A stretch of 64,000 nt of DNA from Alitta virens (GCA_932294295.1 OW028573.1:62349829-62413828), one strand, 5' to 3'; counted from the first letter of the stretch, positions 20,524 to 34,415 are shown. Made by a program: numbers and translations. The notes: generated by a model from the sequence alone, not told the origin.

Positions 20524-23500
20524 TCACGTTATGCATTTGCCCGTGGGGCACTGTGGGGATTTTACAGGAACACTGTCTCCTGGATATGAACTACGTTGCC
20601 CACCTTTCCTGGTAGTTCCAAAACTGTCTACGATGCTAAATTTGGCGTCTTTACTACCAGGGGGCGTCTTTGTCTGGGCGCCGCCATTGCCCTGTTTCCC
20701 GCCTCTCGTTGGCAACGTGGATGAAATGTGCACTTCTCGAATTTGCATATGAAAAGCATCTGGGTCGATGTCTAGGAATTGAGGGGTGTATTCGGATGTC
20801 ATGGCATTGTCTGAGTGGGGTGGGTATGTATCAAAGGTTTTGGGTTCGTGTAGCAGTTCCTGGGGGTTGCCATAAGTGTCTGTGCGTCTGGGGTCACGTG
20901 TGTGGTTGAGTATATTCTCGTGGTCACACACGTGGTCGGGATGGAGCAGCCGCATACTTGCGTACTCGTTCTCCCGGAAGGTGCAGTCTCGGGGACATGA
21001 AATTATTGTCGTTGGATGCAGAGGCCCGCCGTGCGGAGCCAGAATCGTTTTCGGCCCAAACTCTCTTCCGCTCTCGTCTCCACTGCTCTCGTCGCATCGC
21101 GGCTGGTTCCTCCTCCGCAACGATACTGAATGCCTAGCAACAGAAAAGCGCGTCATTACTACGAGTTGCTGCCGCAAATAACGTATCTGCTTTATTGCAA
21201 TTTGCCATTGTAATGACGAGCTCGGTGTAAAATTCATAGATAAAATTCATGTGATAACCGTTGGCAGCGCATACCAGCTGTTAATGAATTGGTAATGAAA
21301 AATTCTGCCAAGCCACTACTACTGTTTATTGCGTGGCACGACTTGGTTGCTGTGCCTGCTGGGGGACTTTGCTGTGTCCACATTCCCCCCTGATGTTAAT
21401 TGTACCGGTCAATACTACTATTTACTCTCTTTATGAAATATTAATTAAGTCCCTTTTGTTTGGAAATGAGCGGCTTTGCGGGTTGTACACAGGCAGTGTG
21501 TGTATAATAGCCACGGACAATTAGTGTATGACTTCATTAAGGTGAACATTGCTTAATAGCCGCTGCTCTCGCATCTGGGTGGATCAATAATGCCTTAATG
21601 AATGTACATACAGCTCTAGCTGGGGTCTATACTCACTTTCTCATGCAGAACAATCCCAGAGCCAGAACCAGGAGGCCTATCGTAATTGCCAGCAAGATGA
21701 CGACCATTACGGATATTTCTGAAATATGAAAGATTTTATTAACAACAGCTCAAATGATCGTAAGTGCCATCATATCGTTACAATTCCATTTAGACGGTTT
21801 GTAATTGGCATTGTGTATCCCACCATTTCCTTTGCAGTAACAGGGGTAAATTGGTCATACTGTTTGTTACACATGCCTGTCAGGTTTCTTTTGAGTGTGA
21901 TCTGATGTGCCTTTTCAAATCTGACAGATGGAGATGAGATGTTCGGATTCAATAAAATTAAAGAAGAAAGGCGTGTTCCACAACAGGTAGTCATATGCTT
22001 GGGGCCAGTCAACTGGAAGAAAACTGCTTAATTGAGAATCATCGATTCTGGAAGTTGTGTTGGAACAGCTTGGCGAGTGAGTAGGGAGCTCGTTTCTCCT
22101 TCAAGGACAAAGCCTTTGACGTGTGCCTTGGTAGAAGCAGACTGGCACCTTGAGCGTCACTCCCCCTACCGTCAAGGACATTAACTACTGCTCCTAGCCT
22201 CCCAACAAACCATTAAAAGAATATCTGCAATTCTAATTGAACATCTCAGGGAATTGTATTGAAAATTCAAGACCTTTCTCTCTCATTTTGTCTATTAGGA
22301 GATGCTTAATTAGTGGCAGAAATATCACAATGATGGTTGGAATTATGGTAATATTATCAAATCATGTTTAGATTTGTTTGGCCAAGGCGTGGTACAGTGC
22401 AAATGGACAACAATAGTAAAATATAGCACTCCCCAACATTTTAACAGATATTGACCCTTCTCACTTACACATATTTATTTATTTATAATTTATTCAAATA
22501 AATTTTACAAGGGTTGCATTATCAGCACAGCTGTTTTGATATATAACTATATATAACTTTTTGTTTGCTGTTTTCTCCTCGTAATCTCAGCTGTTTTTCA
22601 AACCACCTTAGCACCATGATAATGACAGAAATAATGACAAATTGCTAAATATTACGATTGTGAAGACAGCAAGCAGGACAATAGGCCGATGATGGGATTA
22701 CCCTATATCATGTTTAAACTAAGCTCTTCATGTGAATCCAGGACGCCCAGTGGCCCAGGCAGTCCCTCAGCCAATGGGAATCCTTGGTTCACATGATGTC
22801 CTTTGGAGTTTAGTTTCCAAGTATTTAAAAAGTGCTGTAACATGATACTGCAATGGCAAACTTCTTAGGTGATCAGATCAGCTGTTCAGTTTGCTATTTA
22901 AGACCAGTTGTTTTGAGTCAGTGTCCATCGAAGAGTGTTTGAACTATCTCATAATTAACTTTCAGAAGACAAAGACTGTTTTGATATGCAAAAAGCAAAA
23001 CAATATACGAAGGAATATAATATTCCAATGGAATTTAAAATTAGTACATGTCTATCGACATCCTTATTGAGCCACTCAATATGATTGATGACTAGCTTTC
23101 TAATGCTGTTTGAAATTTAGTGAAACAAGTAATCCACTCATTAGCCCTATCCGTCTTTTCCTACATCATAAAGATGACGCCGAGGACATTTTATTGATGT
23201 TTGATCAGGATCAAAAGAAGCCCATGGCAGCCTCCAGACAATCGCATTTTCCACATTATCATTTTGGACAATGTGACACACGAGTGCATGTACAAGCATC
23301 ATGTCAGTGATATTGGGATTTGGAAATTGTCAACACGTACTATGGCACAATGTCATCAGTGCGACGTAGCTGCAGCTGCGGTGATACGAATCCCCTTGAT
23401 ATGATGTGACAACATTATCAAAAATACCATAAGACTGATGGCAGTGCCCACATGTGCTTGCCTCTCCCCACAGACTGTATCATTACACAGCCAAGCCCAC

Positions 23501-26500
23501 ATACAAAGACATCTAATCCCCCCTCTTCTCAATTAAAGCCAATACCAGCAAGGTTTTTCTGTGCCAGAGGAAACCCGCATCTGATATATTTTCCACAGAG
23601 GCTAGAATTCCCCTGCACATCTCTTGTGGGGATTGCAGAAGCCACTTTCATTCCTTCATCATTGTAATTGATGGTCCACTGTCTAACGACCGACAGCTTT
23701 CTGATCATGTAATAATCTAACCACTACGTTCTGTCTAATCTAAATTATTGATTTGATTTCTTCATTGCCGCCTAGCTGTGACAGTGCTTACACAAGTGAA
23801 TGAAAAATTAACAGCGGAGCCTGAATATTTTCAACACATTTTCCATAATCGAGTCCACGTGTTAGGTGAGAAATGAGTAATTTGTTTTCACTCCCAAGTT
23901 GTGGCTAAATGAAGCTCATGAGAAGCCCGCATGAAGTTTTACACAAATAAAAACAAGGCTTTGAAGTAATATTTGCATATTCAGTCATTCCATAGTTACC
24001 GCCAATAGGTGCTGAAATATGAAGTTACTTTCGGAATATTAAGCTACTGAAGGCTATTTAAATGTCCATCAGAAAGCAAATCAATAATAGATGGTTTAGT
24101 TTTAGTGCACATACGTGCTGGTACAAAAGCCCGTTTATACTATTGTAATACTTAATTGCATCCGTATGAACAGAGTACGTGTACAAAAACTAATGTAAAA
24201 TTTACAGCAAGCATGCTGTGTTTTGGTCAAATTTCCATTTCAAAAACTTTCAATATATCTTATCAGTTATCATGCAAAATGTGATGGTACATGGCCAATT
24301 GTGCCACGTGCGTTTTCCATGTGTTTATCCTTCTCATGGATAAAGCACGTGGCACGTTTGACCGTGTATGTAAGCTGTTAAATTCGGAAGACCATCCAAA
24401 GGCAATATTTGTGGTTATTATAATGGTGGAGGGTGTAGACCAAGACGATAACCTGGGACTGTGGAACTGCAGAAAAGCCCTAACCACTGGGCTAGGAGTC
24501 CTTAAATGTGTATATGAACTATTTGATCATCAGTTTAGTAAGGTAAGCTTAGTTATAATGTATCAAAGAGTATGCATAAAGTAGATCTTATAGCTCTTAT
24601 AATGATAAATATTACAGCCTTGTAATGCAGAAAAGAAAGCGATTGTAATGAGACATACCCCCCTTTATGGTAAAACATAAACACAGTTTAGCATAAATAT
24701 TATTGATCAAGATAACATACATATACGTAGTGCATTTTATATTACATCCTTGGAATCACAGCTTTCGTGTCATATTAATGCCAAACCGTGATGCTTAACC
24801 AACATAATTACTGCAAGCTGAATGAGTCCGTGATAAGGTTTTCTAGTACAATGACCATGGCGTTCATTGGTGTCTAGTGATATAACAATGCATTTTCTTG
24901 TTGCTTTATGCATTGTATAACAGAAAAAATAAAAACTTCAAAGAATGCATTATGATGGTGTATGCAGAAAGAATGTAAAAATCACGAAATCTTGCCAAAC
25001 AGGACGAAAAAGCAAGAAATAAAAAGGGGAGTCTTCGTGCAGACACAATGCTACTTACCGAATGACAGAGAAGACATACTGAGATCCTGAGGACCTGTGA
25101 CAGTATCAGCTACACCTAGAGAAAAAATAAATAGAAGAGACATGACAATGGCTTTTTTACTCGAAAAAGTAAGGCAAATACTTCACATTTTGAAAAGCAG
25201 CTCCCGTAATGAGGATCTCTACACTTGGCTTCCAAAAAGTAGCATTTTCTTTTTATTACTGAAGCATTTTTCTCAAGATTTTAAATATGAGCGGCTTTTT
25301 AATTATTTATGAAAAAGGAAATAAAAGGATGGGATAAAGTATCCTGGGTTGATGATATTGAGGCTTTCCCAAAAGAATGAGATACAGAGAACAGCAGCAT
25401 CCTTCTGTTGTTCCTCTCAAATAAGAAGAACAAGGTGTTAATAAAAAAAAACAGGAGGATCAGAAGGTAAATAGAAGATTGAGCAAATGAAAACAGAAGA
25501 TATGGGAGATTGGGGCCGTTTGTGCTCTGCATAGGAGAGTATTGGGAGGAGGCATTCATCAGCCTGTTTGCTCGCTCAATTGGGATTCATGCGCGTAAAA
25601 AGTGGCAAATAAATCTGCTAGGTGTGGGAGCAGTCGGACAGGGGATAGGCCAGTAATCTAGCTGCTGTATGCCACTGCTCGTATGAAGGATCCCCTGGCC
25701 GTCTTGGCTATCGTATGGTTGGTAAGCCTGCCTGGAGCTAGCCGCTTGCGCTTGTAGGTCTTTGTGCTCCACACATTGGGCCATTGTGGCACCCATCTCC
25801 TATGACGCTCCCATGCTCCTTTGCTTCTTACTATTGAGTAACTTCCTGCTGGGCTGCCAACTGGGCAAGGCATTTAAAATTATGAGGTCCCTGCTGCATG
25901 CTTGCTCTTCGACGCCCTGCCTTTTCCACACCCTTAACGGTTGAGGGGGTCCCGGCCGTTGGGTAACACTTCCCAAGCATGATCAATCTTAATTTCGCTG
26001 TAAAAGTTGAGACGTGTCGTCCAGCCTGTCATATCAATAGCAAAGAGGGTGAAAGTCCCCCAAGGCTGGCCAAAATCGAACCCATTCAATGTGCCCCTTG
26101 TTGCTCGAATTGATTTCATTAGTGCGTATATGTATGCAGAACGTGCCAGCAGCACCCTGCTTTCTTGGGACTGATAGAACATATTTAGGCTTGTAAAGTA
26201 GCAGGCTTGCTGACTCTGACATTAAGCTCGCTTCGCTTGCCTTCCACTTCTAGAATAGCCTCAGAAGGAAAAAAGGCCAGTCCTGTCTGCCTTACAGCAT
26301 CTGTCCTTATATTTGCCGCCGCTACCACACACACAATATCTGGCACTTGCAGCAAACACGGTTTGATCGTAGCTTAGATTGATACAGCCGTCTGTATGCA
26401 GGCAACCAGCGCCATGCAAGACATTGTTTATGCACTTGGGGTTGGAGGGAGTCGGGGGAAAGCCTTGGAAATTTGCCTCACATAATGTCTAGCATGCTAT

Positions 26501-29500
26501 ATGGACAGCCAAGCGCTTGGCTCGGGGTGCATCTACTATAAACCCGTATCTGATTCGCCACCCTTTTTGCAAATGTATGGAGCCTTTCTCAGCTGCTCCT
26601 CATGCCAGACGCTTTTACTGACGCCCCACGTGAATGAAATCGTTGCAGGGCGAAGTGGGATCAATATGACGCCGAGTTAAGCCACCGCCTGTTCTGCCAC
26701 TGCCACAAGTGAGTAAAGAGGGGGTAGAGAGAGCGGGAGGGGGGCAAAGAGGATATTTTCTTACTTTTAGAACAGTTGCCCGAAACACCTTCCCACTCGG
26801 TTCCGTTGCAACGAAGCTTCCAAGTCTCGTCCCGGCCGTTACATCCCACGAGAGCCACATCATGGTCCTGTTGTATCCAGCCTTCCTGGGGTGCGCTTAA
26901 CATGGGACATCCCACAGCTGTAACGAAATATCACCAGAAACACTTGAATCATTATCAACAGACATCAATCAATTAATCAGAACCTGCTCAACTAGAGAGG
27001 CAGGTTGGCAATATGGGGATGTCTATGATTCGCTTTTGTCCTAACTCACAACAATCATGAATTCCATGCAGCACATTAGCATTGGCTGGTGTCTGCAATA
27101 TTGTTAACTTATGGCTAATGGTACATCAGCTGGCCCACTTGGAAACAAATCATTATGCATTATAGCTGCCCTGCGAGCCACGTCATAAATCATGGCGGCA
27201 AGGCCAAGGCCCATCAACAGGACAAACCATGGGGCCCCGTTAATCTCAGGGGACTGTGGGCTTTCTCATGCCTACCTAACGGCATTTACATTAGTTTTCA
27301 TAAACCTGTTCTTTCATTCCTTTTCTCTCTGCTCTGATACGGGGAATGGATGCCTCAAATCTGATTTTAAAGCTCTATCTGATTTATTGGAAGTTTAATG
27401 AAAAAGCTAAGTCAGTGCTTAGCCCGGCAGACACTTGATCCTGCAGTTGACAGCCTCTCACCAATCCACATGGCGGGCAAAAGTGATTTCTCCCTTTGTC
27501 AATCTACACCCGGTGTGAAAGCTGATCTAAGTCAATGGTGGTGTGACAAAACATCAGAGAATTAAATCATGCAATGCCATCAGGTATGCGCCATCCTTGC
27601 TGATAATTGCCTAAAATTGCAGCGGTTTTTCTGAATGCTGTTTCGCGTGCGCTGGGTAATTGCATGGATTTTGTCATTTTAAAGACGAGATACGGACGGT
27701 CATGGGGTCCAGTAACTCATAAATTATTTTGCTATCCTTCTGGTTTTTAAACTATTCCACGTTGCATGCATAATTTAATCGAATCGACTACACAAAAAGT
27801 TAGCACGTTTATTCCCATTAAAGCTTTTTACATAGTCGAATTATAACAGGCAAATTCGCCAATAGAGACATGAAAGTCAAAGTCGGCTTTAGTGTGCTAC
27901 AGGGTTTAATAAAAAAAAAAGTGCAGATTAAACCCGGCAGCTTTTTATTTTTTGGCTCCAGCGTAAACAGCCCATGACTGCTGTTATCATGATCGAAATT
28001 CTGCAGGAAATTACCTTCATATTTGAACATAAAGTAGACAGGCTTGTGAGGCGTCTTGCTGTTTAATATCCTCATCTCCACTTGACTTGTTGAAGATGAA
28101 TAAACATGCTGGATCCTCTCCCTCCCTCCACACACTGTCTGACTGCGCGTGCTCGTCGACTCGCGTAACGTCGCGTAAACGCGGCACAGTTTGACGAAAT
28201 CACGTGACGTCATAGCCGTCGTACCATTCTTCCACAATGCAAAATCGTAGAGGAAGATGGAGATGCGCTGGCCTGCCTGCACCTGCAACACCCCAAACAT
28301 TGCAAAGATGTAATCTGAGAAAATACAGCTAATGAGAATGGTGTCCCCTTTCTTATTAATTTGCCGCCAAAACACCTCCCTTTTTTCTTTTCAATTAAGC
28401 CATCCCTGGACATCGTTTAAGCCCAACTCAAGTCTTTGTCCCTTCATGGCCATAAACATTTTTTTGCATGATAATTTAATGGAATCATCATTCACATCCG
28501 CCTTTACAAAATAAAACAAAAGACTCTTCATCCCTCAGCATTCTTCCATGTGACGTGACAGAATCATTGTTTAAACTCCAACTCAGCAGAAGTTTTAAAA
28601 GTGTTGACTGTTTCAATATCAAGTTTCCAGCTGGAGCCTATGTTTCAATTTCAGCCTGTGAGGAAAGCTATTTTAAAACCAGTAACTGAATAAGGAGCAT
28701 CCCAGAAAAGGAGGAGAGCTGCTCAGGATATTGGGTGTCACACGCCATGTTGATGCCGCAAACAAACTCACTAAGTCATGACTGAGTGTGATAAACTATA
28801 GTCATGAATGTTTTTAGCATCCCACTTTAAAATTGTCTGTCGAAAGTGACACCCATATAGAAAGGAATATAATTCATCTTAAAGTGGTTATATAGGGGAA
28901 GAATACAGATATAAATACAGATAAATGGTGAAAGACAGGGTAAAAAGGGATCATCAATGACAGCAATGCTGAACTGAATTCAATTTGGCTATAGAGCGTT
29001 GTTCTATGCATTAAAATTTCATCATGGTAATACAATTAGGTCCCAAACCTAAATATACAGGTCAGTGGGGTGGCCAATAGAACCTGAAGGAGAATACAGC
29101 AAGAGGGCACTGAAAGTGACAGCGTAAGCAAAATAAGAAAGTTAAAGGTCATGTCATGTCATTCAGCAGTAGAATCTATCTATGCAGAGAATGAGGCAAG
29201 TTCAAATGGTTTCAACAATTTGCGTGCAGCTCTAGCGATCTAAGTAAAGTCAGCCTAAAGGTTGCAAACTGCACTGCTTGACTTATTCCTTAAGGGAATA
29301 AATAGGACACTGATATCAGGCCACTTTGTTTATCTGAGAAAACCCAAAGGCTAATGACCTTAAACTCTGACTGAAGCATCTCTGAGTTTGACTCCTGCCA
29401 GCTAATTAGTTCCAAAACAGTATGTTGCATGAGTGCATAGCTTCAATGCAGGCTTTAACAAAAGCATTGAAATCAAAGGTGGTGCACCTTGCATGCATAA

Positions 29501-31943
29501 AACACCCACCTGTATAATCCAAGGTGTGTCTGCAGATCCGCAGCCGGATTCTTCCGATACTATTGAGGCGATGTATCCGGATGGACCGGATAGGGTGACT
29601 GCCTTGTATGACCGACACGAAGACTTCTCGGGGTGAGCCACTGGAAAAAAATACAAAAGGTAACAGGGATAAAAAGGAGAAACGAGACACACCTTATGAA
29701 GCACGCAACTGAAACACATTATTCGAGTTTCTTTCCGCATGCGAGCTAAAATAGTTACCTACGCTTGGTTGCGGTAACGCATTACACTCTTTGATTAAAT
29801 TACACAAGTTTCTTTCTGCATGCAAACTGGAACAGTTACTCTAGTATATTTAAACTACTTACACCTGTGCGAGATGTCTGTGACATGCGAAGACAACATC
29901 CGATCTTAATCTTCAAGAAGTTAAAATCGAGAACTGCACAGTTTTATCGTATGCAGTTTTTATGGTCCAGTGGGTGTAATGTACACCAAATGGAATTATA
30001 ATAGTTTTGCGTTTCACCCACATGTTAAAGAGGCTTTCATGTCTACCACCTGTAAGCGAAACCTGCCCATTCAGCAAAAGGACCAATCTCATCACCAGGG
30101 GGGACGAAAGCCAAAGCCTCGCTTGCCCGCCTTCCTCAAAACCTCATTAAATGATCATCTTTCTTGAAATACATGCTTGGGGGAAGCATATTATATAACT
30201 CCATCAATGGATGGAGAATATGCCCAGTATAAAGAAAAAATATGCGGGTGTATATAGTCTTAGAGCTGGAATTCATTCAGAGTGTAAATGCTATTCCAAA
30301 TTATAAATATAAAACCTCCTATTGAATAACTACAGTTTTTGTGATTTTTCTTGCCTCGTATGGTTTACTTCATGTATTAAATAAGTTTGGTGTTATGAGC
30401 AGTAATCATAGTAAGTTAGCCCCGCAGCACGACTGCTAGACTTCCATGGCGGATGGTAGTATTTGGCAGTCAGGCTTCTTGAATATGCACACACCCAGCT
30501 ACGGCATAAAGAAGGGATTAAGGCAGGGATTTACGAAGAATACCGCTCATAATCTCATGCCTTGTTTAGCAGGACTTACAAGATGCTACTCTAAACTGCT
30601 TGAGCAGCCAGGTCAAGACGTCGAGGTAATTAAAAGTTGAAGGGAAAAATACTTCAAGGGATGGAGATCGTGACTCCTGCATGGGGGAGGAGCTGGCATG
30701 CATGGAACGACCCTGAGCTGCTCTGTGTCTAGAGGGAAACTGCAGGGCAAATTCATTAGTGATGTTCCATGTCTGTTAGTCTGAGCACGCCAAAAAATCC
30801 TATCAAATTGCCATCTCCAGAAATGACCTTCACCAGCTTCAAAAGAGTCATTATTTTGTGGACAAAAGCTCATCCTTCCGATCTACAAGAAGCACGAGAT
30901 GTATTAATTAGAGTATGGATTTTTAAGATAAACTTTGAAGTTATTAGATGAATACCTTATTCACTATTCAGGGAGCTAGTCTGTGTACCTGCGTGGGTGT
31001 CTGTCTAGTCTTTGTTATATCAATATGATATGAGTTCACATGATAATGATGTTATTCAACTCAAACAAAGAAAACAATGCAGATCGCGTATTTCTGTTAT
31101 GGCTTTCATTTCTGGAAAAAAGGGGGCCCAGTTTCAGAAACTAACCAACGTCAGTGTTCCGAAAAATATCCTTCCATTTGACAGTTCCATGTGTATAACA
31201 GGTCACACAATTATCATCGTATTTTCTGATTAGTTTCTGAAGGTGGATTAGTTTCTGAAGATGGATATAATTTCAGACATTACTGTGGGATGACTAAATT
31301 TTGTGTGACTTAATGTAATTTCAACTGCACCTAGTTTGCCTTTACGTGATGTTGCAAGCACATAATGCCATATGGACATGACCGCACCTAAACAAGGATA
31401 AAGTTCTGTTTCGTCACACTGCAAGAGATTTATGGCTAAACTGGTAATTTGACCCGCTGCGAGGCATATGCAATATGGCAGCTAGTTTCATTCAGCTCTT
31501 ATATTCATATAATATATCGAAAAAAAAAAGACCTGGCTGATTATACAAATGTATTTGTATCCAGACAACTACTGGAATTTGGCAATGATTTAAATCTTGA
31601 GCCACCCAGTACAATTTATTGCGATGATTGCAATTGTGAAATGTTATGTACTCACCAGATACACAGTTATATGTTGCGTATAGATAAGACTTCAGGTCAT
31701 CATGGCACGGCTGGATGGTCTCAAAGACATCATCCAAAACTCGTATGAAACACTCCCTCCTTCCGGAACACCAGGAATCCATGTGTTCCAGAACATCCCT
31801 TCCGCATCCGATGTAACCGAAGTTCTCCCTGACACAGCGATTGATCCTCATCCGTCCATATTTGGCCTTGTCCATGACCACCACTTCATTCTCATCACAT
31901 CGGGCTGAGAAATACTCGGACTGGCAAAACTCTGTCGTGCCCA
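20524..31943 (-). CDS. SUEL lectin-CUB-sushi type I membrane protein, exons 2-8
   Basis: Exons 31656-31943, 29510-29640, 28015-28282, 26765-26917, 25059-25115, 21637-21718 and 20524-21133 join in phase. With either candidate first exon the product is 560 aa. The SUEL/rhamnose-binding lectin domain (32-127) has eight Cys, KYGR and the QPC..LKSYL..YNC end motif. The CUB domain (about 129-260) has four Cys (136, 161, 204, 222) and the GQRI..LYDF strand. A sushi-like module (262-311) has four Cys and WEG. A Ser/Thr stalk follows, then a 23-25 residue transmembrane helix (about 332-355) ending in MRKH, and a 202-residue cytoplasmic tail rich in Ser, Pro and basic residues. The SUEL part resembles EVA-1/latrophilin lectin domains. 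A cell-surface glycan or ligand receptor role is inferred. The whole domain order is not one I can match to a named human protein. Confidence 0.93.
21134..21636. other. Intron between TM and cytoplasmic-tail exons
   Basis: Phase 2 intron with donor AA|GTGAGT and acceptor GTTGCTAG. A minus-strand frame stays open upstream of the tail exon to 21237, but there is a clean acceptor at 21134-21135. Nothing else is seen. Confidence 0.7.
21719..25058. other. Long intron of the SUEL-CUB gene (stalk to TM)
   Basis: 3.3 kb without supported exons. It contains a nested palindrome at 24301-24355 with two CACGTG cores (listed separately). Open frames at 23110-23667 and 24291-24584 lack splice context and family features. 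Confidence 0.6.
24301..24355. repeat. Nested inverted repeat with two CACGTG E-boxes
   Basis: The left arm GTGCCACGTGC (24301-24311) pairs perfectly with GCACGTGGCAC (24345-24355). The inner arms TTTATCC (24324-24330) and GGATAAA (24338-24344) also pair. The right arms are contiguous, so the structure is a hairpin with a 12-nt bulge on one side. Confidence 0.8.
25116..31655. other. Introns between SUEL, CUB, sushi and stalk exons
   Basis: Four introns (25116-26764, 26918-28014, 28283-29509, 29641-31655) of about 1-2 kb each. No additional domain exon was found in them, and the open frames there lack matching phases and domain signatures. Confidence 0.5.
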
Positions 31944-32955
31944 CTGAAAAAACACAAGGCAATACATTACGCTCCATGAGCTATGCAGGCTGGAGGGCGT
32001 CAAGGAGGAATGTTTTGAATCAATCAGACAGCCACCCGAACGCCAAGAGCAATGTCTCCAATTCACCTGGAAGAATAATGACCCTCCCATTCACTCTCCA
32101 TTTATTACAAATAAAAACCTCGTTTATTTGAAAGAAAGGACTGCATAATCAGTCAAGGGGTGTTTACAGAAGAACAGCACAAAAACAGTGTTGATCACAG
32201 TTCTCAGTGTTCTTCAGCTGTTTTCAAAAACAGTTCCTTTTCAATTCATCTCATTGTGAAGAAGAGCCAGCTAGAGGCTGTTGTATATATTTGGAGATAA
32301 TTCAGCGATCAGCATTGTAATTACCAGCGTAAGCTCGCCATCCATATTCATAGAGGTCTGAGGTGGCGAGCTACATTTCCTCTAATGTGAGTGACATAAT
32401 ATAGGCGGGTGACTGTGGCATAAATAGTTTTGAGGCAGCAGAGAAATGGCTGCAGAAATGAAAGCCTTATCTCGATCGGAAAGCTTTGGAAGACAATCGA
32501 CATTGTCGTCCCGATAATCACATCAACTTCGCATGATAAATCTGTGAACATTGCATCCTTATTGAATTATTAAATTTTTTGGGCATGATAATTTTATCCA
32601 CGAATTCCATTTTCTTTACAATTGGAGTCGCAATTCCCCGGTGAACACAATTCGTTATCGAATTTGGAAAACATTTCATATCATTAGGATGCCTACTTTA
32701 AAGCTGTTTTCAACATCGTGATGTCAGTGGTTATTAGGAGCATGAAATGTCAATTTTTTGGCAGTTGCAGGGGCACATTGAAGGCGCTTGGTCCTGCAGA
32801 GGTCTGCCATGCTAACCTATCCGGGGGTGGTGTTGAAACTGCAGGGGTGGGGGAGGAGGGGGGGGGGGGGTGAACCATGCAATCGAGGGGCCCAAGGGAG
32901 AGACTCGATGATGGGATAAGAGTCAAGGCCCGGGGAGGACCACTCACGCCAAGAC

Positions 32956-33103
32956 CCAATGCCAGTGAAACCCTTGCCCAATGTCGTGCCCAATGCAATG
33001 CCCAATGCCATGCGATAGCTGACCAACCAATCGTCATTCGCCCTCTCTAATTAGCGAACCTCCATTAATCATGGCGACCAACTGCGCCTATCAAGCAGCC
33101 AAT
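32956..33103 (+). promoter_or_regulatory. Cluster of six CCAAT boxes
   Basis: CCAAT starts at 32956, 32978, 32990, 33002, 33027 and 33099, all on the plus strand. The first four lie in a degenerate 12-bp tandem (GCCCAATGCAAT-like). NF-Y binds such arrays in promoters. Whether this is a promoter or just a repeat is unknown. Confidence 0.4.
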
Positions 33104-33770
33104 CGACAAATTGCGCTCGTAATCACGCGTCTGCTTACGATCTACTACCATGAATTGTCTCATTCATTTCTAAACATTGCATTTCACCAATTTCTACAGG
33201 CATTTACTCTCATTTAAATGGTCCCAGCACGACACAAGCCAGGCAGAAAAGGTCCGTGGCGGATTACGGCAGGCAAACATGCTTATTACAGACGTTTTAT
33301 TCAGTAGATTGGAGTCAATGCAAGTGATAAACAATCTGCAGCGAGTTATCAGCCTCATCTAGTCTAGCGTGATTTAGCTACATCCATTAGAGGAAGCGGG
33401 TCACATCTAGAAACCGCCTGACTTTTGGGAGTTTAGACAAAGCTTATACTAAATATTTAATGAAGGGAATGGGTCCCGGACTTTGACAATGTCATTTGCC
33501 AGTGTTTGCACAATGCGCCATTGTGTGCCTGAACACTTTAATGTACGCGGAACAGCACAGGCTGTTGCAGACAAATGCTCTCATGTAAACGTTAATGAAG
33601 GAGCTTAGTGCAAAGCAGGTTAGGGCTGGACAAATGCTTGATGAGTGGCCACATATATCAGGGTGCAGACCGCATGACAGCTGTGACCAAGCAGGTCAGA
33701 GTCAAGCGAAATATTCTTGCAATTCCATGCTCCAAGCTCACCCCAAGTGCATGCTCCCAGAGCAGCGCCC

Positions 33771-33801
33771 CCAGCAACAGCAACAGCAGCAGCAGCAGCA
33801 C
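33771..33801. repeat. CAG/CAA triplet repeat
   Basis: About ten CAG or CAA units. It lies in a plus frame that would read as Gln, but the frame has no other coding signs. Confidence 0.85.
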
Positions 33802-34415
33802 ATTACAGAGATCGTGAGGGGGAAATCTTCCTTCTCCATTTGTTTCTCGCTAGACTTGCCCTGTTGCTCAAACTAACGGCAATGGCAGACAGAAAGATGT
33901 ATGCGGCGATAGCAAGCAATCAATTGTAGATTTATTATCTCAAGTCCACAGAAACCAGGAGGCGTACACTGCAAACAGGCCTGATAGGAGTGGAATCAAC
34001 TATCAGCCTCCCTAAACGGACTTATAAGTTTGCCAGTGAAATAGAATGGAGTTGCCGGGCCGCCCGAGTAATGGACTGGCCCCAATGCCATCGACCTCTT
34101 GCAGTCACTCATACATTTTGCGCCAGTCCTCCTCCCATCGAATGACGTCCTTTTTCATTAGACCCTCTCAGCACGACGTCTGCATAGCTGAGTGACGTGG
34201 CCAGAAGAACGGGCCCTGAGCAAGTTACGGCCCTCCATTGACCGCATAATCGGCTCATTGCTATCAGGGTTAAACACTGATGATAGAGCGCACTATCGGC
34301 CCTAAGCGTTTGTCTTTGGAATTCACCCACATTGCTTCACTGCATATCTTGCTATGACAGAAATGTAAATTCATAGGGTAGAACGACGTTCAATATTTCA
34401 TGAATGACTGGCTAC

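Noticed and set aside
21134..21237. N-terminal part of the 237-codon frame over the tail exon
   Set aside because: A clean acceptor at 21134-21135 joins the TM exon in phase, so the upstream part is intron.
24291..24584. 97-codon plus-strand frame
   Set aside because: It overlaps the nested palindrome and an antisense frame, and shows no domain.
28196..28214. CACGTGACGTCA (E-box plus CRE-like) motif
   Set aside because: It lies inside the CUB exon and is explained by coding sequence.
33595..33876. Gln-rich 93-codon plus-strand frame
   Set aside because: Poly-Gln arises from the CAG/CAA tract; no other coding signs.
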